NCBI GenBank assembly: GCA_012513545.1
Contig: JAAZCB010000056.1
Location: 1 to 11,325, forward strand
Length of the DNA: 11,325 nt
Reading direction: 5' to 3'
From: Clostridiaceae bacterium
GTDB taxonomy: Bacteria; Bacillota_A; Clostridia; Acetivibrionales; Acetivibrionaceae
This document shows, piece after piece, positions 6,729 through 11,325 of the stretch. The translations under genes and the position numbers were made by a program. The stretch's first letter is position 1; every line of letters begins with the position of its first letter. The notes below the pieces were generated by a model that was not told the origin of the DNA, searched no databases, and worked only from the letters and a program-made list of their open reading frames with translations.

Positions 6729-7786
6729 TACAGAAACTTTTCCAATTCAGATTTAAGGCCTTTCCGGATTGGTAGTTGCCAGAGCAGTTTGCACCAATTA
6801 TGGTTTCCTTCAATAAGTTCAGGGCCCTGATCAGTTATAGCAATATCCCAGCCAACGGACCTGTTCTGGGGAATATGGAGTGCGGCTTTTTCTACAAGTT
6901 GAATTATTTCTTTCCAAAATGGAACAACAAATCCTGTAATTTCTACACCGGTAATAGGATGAATCAGGCTGCTACTTTTAGTAATATCGCTATATACTGC
7001 AGGCCCGTTTACCATTCCTGAATTAATATCAACAGGTGCTGCCAGATTTCCTGCAGCCATATTATCTACCCGTGAATTAACGGATATCCTTAATCGTGCC
7101 CCAAGAAAATGAACATGCTCATTATGAATTTGTGTGAATATACGGATTGTGTTGACCCCTGTTGGAGATAAGGTCATTAAGGCCTTATGCTGCACAATAT
7201 ATTCTTCTATGAGATTATATTTCTTTTGCCTCATAAGATCAATCAGTGTTCGGGCAGAAAAATCGATGCATGAAATAACCTCGACCTCAGACCCAACCTG
7301 TCCGAAAGAATTTTTAAGTACAATGCGTCCGGAAGAATTAGTCATGATTTTATCAACAAGGCTTTCATCGGTCCTTAGTTCATTAAAAGTTACATAACGT
7401 CGCTTTATAAAGTCTTTGTAGTTTTGCAGGAATTGTATTTTATCGGCCAAAACTCCCCTAAAATCCGTGGGATTCATGATCAATTGATATTCATACATAA
7501 ATCCCGTCCCAGCCCATAAACGTCTTTCTTCTTTTTCCAGTTCAAAGAATCGGAAATAGAAATAATCCATAATCGAGATATTATATCTGTAAACAGATAA
7601 TAATAAATCTAAAAGGATGTGACTACCTGACCTCCCAGTTAGGCCTACAGAGTATTTGAGATAATGATGTAATTGCCTGTAGTCCAACCTTTTAATATAA
7701 TATATCAGATAAAGAGAACGCCGGACTAACTTGTTTATAAGTCTAGATTGCTTTTTCAAGATAGTAGTTAAGATATTTAGTCGCAT
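6728..7786 (-). CDS. Sugar-transfer-associated ATP-grasp ligase
   Basis: This is an ATP-grasp fold enzyme of the kind found beside sugar transferases (PF14397-like). From the ATG at 7786 it has 352 residues. RIVLKNSFGQVGSEV (154-168) is the nucleotide-binding lysine plus glycine loop and EEYIVQH (194-200) is the adenine-contact strand. GVNTIRIFTQ (210-219), NMAAGNLAAPVD (242-253) and GWDIAI (312-317) follow. ELIEGNHNW (323-331) carries the metal-binding Glu326 and Asn328. ATP-grasp enzymes activate a carboxylate as acyl phosphate and join it to an amine or thiol, so amide-linked decoration of a sugar is likely. The frame stays open up to an ATG at 7906, but that would overlap the preceding gene by 164 bases. 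The ATG at 7786 overlaps it by 44 and TTG at 7759 by 17. Start choice is uncertain. It is coupled to the GNAT gene by a one-base overlap. Confidence 0.82.
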   Translation of the reverse strand: MRLNILTTILKKQSRLINKLVRRSLYLIYYIKRLDYRQLHHYLKYSVGLTGRSGSHILLDLLLSVYRYNISIMDYFYFRFFELEKEERRLWAGTGFMYEYQLIMNPTDFRGVLADKIQFLQNYKDFIKRRYVTFNELRTDESLVDKIMTNSSGRIVLKNSFGQVGSEVEVISCIDFSARTLIDLMRQKKYNLIEEYIVQHKALMTLSPTGVNTIRIFTQIHNEHVHFLGARLRISVNSRVDNMAAGNLAAPVDINSGMVNGPAVYSDITKSSSLIHPITGVEITGFVVPFWKEIIQLVEKAALHIPQNRSVGWDIAITDQGPELIEGNHNWCKLLWQLPIRKGLKSELEKFL

Positions 7787-8888
7787 TGGCAATTGTGTAT
7801 TGCCGGGATGCATTGAGTGAGTTTTCAGAGAGATAATTCCATAACTTGGGATCGTTTTTAAGCTCTTTAATGAATTGGCAAATATCAATGATATTTTCTT
7901 TGTCAAAAACCCTTCCCATTTTATGTCGAGTAATAATGTCAGCTAAGCCCGAATTGACAGAGGCAATTGCCATTACGGGGGTACCGGCTGCCATTATGTT
8001 ATAAATCTTACTTGGCACGCTAATATCCGGGATGCTGTCATCCAAAGTGATTACTGCGAGATCAGCAGCACAAAGTGAATCAAATAACTCATCATCCTTT
8101 CTAAAGGGCAACAACCGGCAGTTAGTGAGTTTCTTCCAGCTAATCAAATCACCTATTGTTACGCTTTTCTCTCCACGTCCAATTATAATGAACATAATAT
8201 CTCTCTCAGATTTTAAACTTTCAGCAACCTCCAGAAGAACTTCAACATTATGGGAGAGCCCGATATTACCTGAATACTGGACAATAAACATACCATTCAG
8301 CCCTTCGTTTTTTATCAGCAGATTGCCTGTTCTGTCAATGCGCCTGAGTCTTGAGAAGGCAGACCAATTTGGTATTACACAAATATCCGAATCTTGGCAA
8401 TAATCCTGTATCAGAGATTTCATGTATTCACTCAGGGTAAATATCTTATGTGCCTTGGCAAATATTTTACGGTTTTGATTTGACCACCACTTGAAAAAAT
8501 AACTATTTCTTGAAAAATTGTGGATCAACAATGCCTCAGGGTAAAGATCATAGATAACTATAGAAAATGGGGTTCCATGGCGCAATGACAACAGATACGC
8601 AGTTGGTGGGATAGTAAAATAAATCCTCTCATAATCCTTATACTTACACAATAATAGAAACCAGATCTGCAATGTCCCTACAATCCAGGATATGACTTTT
8701 CGGACATTCCCTCCCCGATTATACTTAAGAATCTTCGTAACATGTATTTTGGGGTCAAGTTCAATGTTTTGAACACGTACACTGCCAGTGATAAGAGCAA
8801 CTTTATCGAATTCAGTCAGAAATGTATTAATTATATCTATTGTCAGATATCCTGTGGCCTGATTTATAAATACAATCTTTCGTGACAT
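7743..8888 (-). CDS. WbuB-like glycosyltransferase family 4
   Basis: This 381-residue GT-B enzyme resembles the WbuB/WcaI group of GT4, whose members add amino- or deoxy-sugars in O-antigen and colanic-acid-like pathways. VIYDLYPEAL (111-120) is the group's typical N-domain strand, with FTLSEYMKSLI (150-160) and VIPNW (171-175) after it. The C-domain begins FIVQYSGNIGLSHNVEVLLE (201-220) and has a donor loop ISVPSKIYNIMAAGTPVMA (289-307). The second Glu of the classical EX7E motif is replaced by Asn297, as I recall for this subgroup. A hydrophobic patch at 65-81 may contact the membrane. It starts two bases after the deacetylase stop and overlaps the probable start of the ATP-grasp gene, placing it firmly in the same operon. 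The sugar donor cannot be assigned. Confidence 0.87.
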   Translation of the reverse strand: MSRKIVFINQATGYLTIDIINTFLTEFDKVALITGSVRVQNIELDPKIHVTKILKYNRGGNVRKVISWIVGTLQIWFLLLCKYKDYERIYFTIPPTAYLLSLRHGTPFSIVIYDLYPEALLIHNFSRNSYFFKWWSNQNRKIFAKAHKIFTLSEYMKSLIQDYCQDSDICVIPNWSAFSRLRRIDRTGNLLIKNEGLNGMFIVQYSGNIGLSHNVEVLLEVAESLKSERDIMFIIIGRGEKSVTIGDLISWKKLTNCRLLPFRKDDELFDSLCAADLAVITLDDSIPDISVPSKIYNIMAAGTPVMAIASVNSGLADIITRHKMGRVFDKENIIDICQFIKELKNDPKLWNYLSENSLNASRQYTIANATKYLNYYLEKAI

Positions 8889-8890
8889 GG

Positions 8891-10018
8891 TTACCTGTTG
8901 GTTTCATTCAAATAGTTAAGTGCCTCCCTGGAGCTCAGGAACTCTACATCGGGCCATCTGGTAACAATAGCAAGTAGCAGTTTATGTAGCTCGCGAAGGC
9001 CATTCTCCCGATTTTCAACTGAGATGCTTCCTACAAAATTAGCTCTGTGATTACTGATAATAGCAGGCTTCCTCCACTTGAATGCAATTTCTATCTGCTT
9101 AAGAGTAAGTTCTATACCTTTATATGACTCAGACGAGGGTTCAAATGCGCAATTTCGTATATAGTATCTCATTCCACTCTTTACCTTCTGCCCTGTTACT
9201 GAGAATCTGAATTTCAACCCACCTTTGCCATTAGGCATAAGACTAAAGTGATTTACGTTCACAAATTTCAAACCGCATTTTGCAAGTGTATCATCAAAAT
9301 CTGGATGAAATATGCCATTTGTGGGGACAAACACCAATGGCTTGTACCCAAAGATATTGTTAAAGAGAGAGTGCGCTTCCCGGATAGCATCCTCCAAAAA
9401 TTGCTTTTGGTCTCCGCTGTCGAAATAAAACTCAGGTCGAAAACCCTGGAGGACCGGTTTTACTCCCGGAATATCCACAGAAGCTACTTCATTATCAAAT
9501 GCCAGTAGTAAGTCTTTATTACCCTCACGTAGTTTTTCGAGCCAAAATTGCACAGATATATGCTCCCGTCCATGCAATTCAGGAATAAAAATCCCTGCCT
9601 CTATCCCCTGTTGCCACATATGTATTGTATCAGGTCCTTTGTCAAGTCTACTGAGGGTATCAGAAAATTTCTCGTAATAGTATTTTATGAATCCGAACGC
9701 CCTAATCCTCTTGAAATCAGGATTGGCTACATTTACTGCGGGAGAGATCACTGCACACCTTTTATTCCTATCCTTTACACTTTCCAACACATCAAAAAGT
9801 GCTTCCAGATCTTTAGCCGACTCCAATGAATCATATCTCATATATCCCTTTGTCAGAGGAACACCAGCTTTTTCCAGCATGTTGTATATTTTCTTTGATG
9901 GAAACCTGATCCCTCCCCAATCATCACTCTCAATAACAAGGATTTTTCTAGCCGTGTGCCATCCAGGGATGTTCTTCAAATTTAGCACCAAATTGTAACT
10001 TGAACTTGAGATAGACAT
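8891..10018 (-). CDS. Cytoplasmic polysaccharide-deacetylase-like (NodB/CE4-type) protein
   Basis: This 375-residue protein has no signal peptide or membrane helix. Its motifs follow the order of NodB/CE4 carbohydrate deacetylases, which remove N-acetyl groups with a metal ion. IESDDWGG (29-36) offers the catalytic base and metal Asp (Asp32/Asp33). HGREH (149-153) offers the HxxxH metal pair, GFRPEFYFDSGD (192-203) resembles the Arg-Pro motif, and AIISNHRANF (319-328) resembles the C-terminal L-x-H motif. In classical CE4 enzymes the HxxxH lies about 50 residues after the Asp pair; here it is about 116 away, so the barrel carries an insertion or the similarity is loose. A cytoplasmic site implies a nucleotide sugar or lipid-linked sugar as substrate rather than finished polymer. 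It directly precedes the WbuB-like GT4. It could instead be a hydrolase of another beta/alpha-barrel family. Confidence 0.65.
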   Translation of the reverse strand: MSISSSSYNLVLNLKNIPGWHTARKILVIESDDWGGIRFPSKKIYNMLEKAGVPLTKGYMRYDSLESAKDLEALFDVLESVKDRNKRCAVISPAVNVANPDFKRIRAFGFIKYYYEKFSDTLSRLDKGPDTIHMWQQGIEAGIFIPELHGREHISVQFWLEKLREGNKDLLLAFDNEVASVDIPGVKPVLQGFRPEFYFDSGDQKQFLEDAIREAHSLFNNIFGYKPLVFVPTNGIFHPDFDDTLAKCGLKFVNVNHFSLMPNGKGGLKFRFSVTGQKVKSGMRYYIRNCAFEPSSESYKGIELTLKQIEIAFKWRKPAIISNHRANFVGSISVENRENGLRELHKLLLAIVTRWPDVEFLSSREALNYLNETNR

Positions 10019-10129
10019 TAGCTATTAAATATATCAATTAGTATATACGTATAAGAAAACCCGTAAAGTACTCCTTTGTGTTGCTTCTGTAATGTGACCA
10101 TTAGATAACCATTATTGTTTCGAGGTATT

Positions 10130-10151
10130 TGCTCTGACATTGGACAGAGCA
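10130..10151 (-). terminator. Short hairpin after the GT4 gene (weak terminator candidate)
   Basis: TGCTCTG (10130-10136) and CAGAGCA (10145-10151) form a perfect 7-bp stem with an 8-base loop, 40 bases beyond the GT4 stop. No T-run follows on the minus strand, so it does not meet the intrinsic-terminator pattern and might instead be an RNA-processing or attenuation hairpin. The remainder of the 173-base gap 10019-10191 is AT-rich with no gene; no clear TAnnTTTG promoter was seen upstream of the deacetylase. Confidence 0.35.
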
Positions 10152-10191
10152 TACGACTAATATTATTAAACAGATGTACCACTGAAATATC

Positions 10192-11283
10192 CTATAATTT
10201 GTTGGTTATAAATTTTAAGTATGACCCTCCCATTTTTTCCACAGAAAATCGCTTAATACTTCTCCTTGCTTCAATCCCAATCTCATTAATCAAGTCCGGA
10301 TTACACATTAACAATCTTAGTCTATCTTCCAGCCTTGGATAATTGTTCATCTCTATTAGAAATCCATTTACTCCATCATTAATCATGTCCGAAGGACCAG
10401 CCATACAATCAAATGACACAACCGGTAAGCTTGCAGCCATTGCTTCTCCAATAACATTTGGGAATCCCTCTGATTCAGAAGTGAAAACAAATATTTTGCT
10501 CATTCTATAATATTGATCAACATCTCTTACGCTACCAGTTAGTTTGATTCGATCAGATGCTCCAAGTGAATTTACCTTTGCCCTCAACTCCTCCAGAAGA
10601 TTCATTCTCAATGCATTACCTCCAACAATATATAGTTTCCAATCTGGCATGTTTAATTTGAGGAAACTGTCAATTAATTTAGAATGATTTTTACTTGGTA
10701 TAATTCTACCGACAGTAAGAATTATGTTTTCTTTAGTCAGACTTTCTAACTGCGGAATCTCCCGGATAGGGTTCCCAATTACTGCAAATCTTACATTTTT
10801 AAATCGCAGCTTGTAAATATCCATCGCTTTCTGCGTTTGAATTATAATACCGGCTGCTTTTTTATAAAGAATACGACGCAAAATTTCATGAAGATATCCC
10901 AAGTTTTTGGTGGGGCTGCATCGATCAGATATAAAAACGGGGAAAGATAAACCAAGAACTGATATTAAAACGAAACTATTCCATCGTTCACCAAAGCTCA
11001 AGATTATATCGGGTCTAAGCTCAATGATTTTATTTCTAAGGAAGAAGAGCCTACTTATAGTTGAGAGGAGCCTAATCCAGTTATTAAAGCTATTCTTTGG
11101 CAAGTGGAGTATTATTTCATCCGGAATATTATAAAACAATTCCGGTTTACGACCATAAAGAATCATATGGGACTCGAGTGATTCTATTACGGAAAAATAT
11201 TGGGCTAATTGACTCATCACTCTTTCCATACCTCCAGAATGAAGAGAGGGTATCACCAAACAAAGCTTTTTTTTCTTCTGCAT
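10192..11283 (-). CDS. Glycosyltransferase family 4 (PglH/PglJ-like)
   Basis: A GT-B retaining glycosyltransferase of 363 residues from the ATG at 11283. The numbering here is for that start. IPSLHSGGMERVMSQLA (11-27) is the N-domain Gly-Gly-x-E-R loop typical of GT4. ILTVGRIIPSKNHSKLIDSF (188-207) opens the donor domain. FTSESEGFPNVIGEAMA (267-283) has the EX7E pair Glu272/Glu280, and GPSDMINDGVNGFL (297-310) follows. This layout is common in enzymes that add HexNAc residues to lipid-linked oligosaccharides, but the donor is unknown. A GTG at 11316 directly after an in-frame TAG would add 11 residues; the ATG is preferred because MQKKKKLCLVIPS is a typical family start, though AGGA lies only one base from it. 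Bases 11284-11325 may hold the end of an upstream gene, but no frame can be chosen. A 173-base gap separates this gene from the deacetylase. Confidence 0.9.
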   Translation of the reverse strand: MQKKKKLCLVIPSLHSGGMERVMSQLAQYFSVIESLESHMILYGRKPELFYNIPDEIILHLPKNSFNNWIRLLSTISRLFFLRNKIIELRPDIILSFGERWNSFVLISVLGLSFPVFISDRCSPTKNLGYLHEILRRILYKKAAGIIIQTQKAMDIYKLRFKNVRFAVIGNPIREIPQLESLTKENIILTVGRIIPSKNHSKLIDSFLKLNMPDWKLYIVGGNALRMNLLEELRAKVNSLGASDRIKLTGSVRDVDQYYRMSKIFVFTSESEGFPNVIGEAMAASLPVVSFDCMAGPSDMINDGVNGFLIEMNNYPRLEDRLRLLMCNPDLINEIGIEARRSIKRFSVEKMGGSYLKFITNKL

Positions 11284-11325
11284 GTCCTTTTTGCTCAGCA
11301 GGTCCTCTTTAAACACCTATGTAAA

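Noticed and set aside
8032..8403. Plus-strand open frame of 123 codons
   Set aside because: It lies wholly inside the well-supported WbuB-like gene on the other strand and shows no recognisable protein motif.
9548..9998. Two overlapping plus-strand open frames of about 100 codons
   Set aside because: They are antisense to the deacetylase-like gene and look like shadows, with no start signal or motif.
1967..11283. A defence system or other wholly new multi-gene system
   Set aside because: Nearly every gene fits a known glycan-synthesis family; no nuclease, helicase, reverse transcriptase or toxin-antitoxin signature was seen. The novelty, if any, lies in the combination of sugar-modifying enzymes.

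Overview
The window looks like a stretch of a Bacteroidota (probably Bacteroidales-type) chromosome. The clearest sign is at the left end: a large secreted protein closes with a type IX secretion (T9SS) C-terminal sorting domain, preceded by Ig-like repeats and the end of an SwmB-type repeat. T9SS is restricted to that phylum. The DNA is AT-rich by eye, Shine-Dalgarno sequences are weak or absent, and one promoter-like site matches the Bacteroidota -7 consensus TAnnTTTG.

Layout. Positions 2-1084 (+) hold the 3' end of the T9SS-exported protein. Everything from 1131 to the right edge is on the minus strand and is a surface-polysaccharide (exopolysaccharide, capsule or O-antigen) locus. In transcription order, from right to left, it contains: a GT4 glycosyltransferase (10192-11283); a cytoplasmic NodB/CE4-like deacetylase (8891-10018); a WbuB-like GT4 (7743-8888); a sugar-transfer-associated ATP-grasp ligase (6728-7786); a GNAT acyltransferase (6126-6728); a small PglC-type phosphoglycosyl transferase (5524-6108); a decayed IS5-family insertion sequence (about 5011-5523); another GT4 (3816-4958); an NAD-dependent sugar epimerase/dehydratase (2710-3708); a left-handed beta-helix O-acyltransferase (1967-2506); and an SGNH-hydrolase-like lipoprotein (1131-1925).

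How they may work together. The phosphoglycosyl transferase would place the first sugar phosphate on undecaprenyl phosphate, and the three GT4 enzymes would extend it. The epimerase would supply or modify a nucleotide sugar, and the acyltransferases would decorate the product. The most notable part is the tightly packed block from 10018 down to 5524: deacetylase, GT4, ATP-grasp, GNAT, phosphoglycosyl transferase, with gaps or overlaps of only a few bases to tens of bases. Its chemistry (remove an N-acetyl group, ligate something to the free amine using ATP, then acylate) suggests an amino-sugar glycan carrying an amide-linked substituent. That is inference. No flippase, polymerase or export gene lies in the window; these would be outside it.

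No stretch over 300 bases lacks a gene. The larger gaps are 2507-2709, 3709-3815, 4959-5062 and 10019-10191; what they hold is listed. No tRNA, rRNA or CRISPR array was seen.
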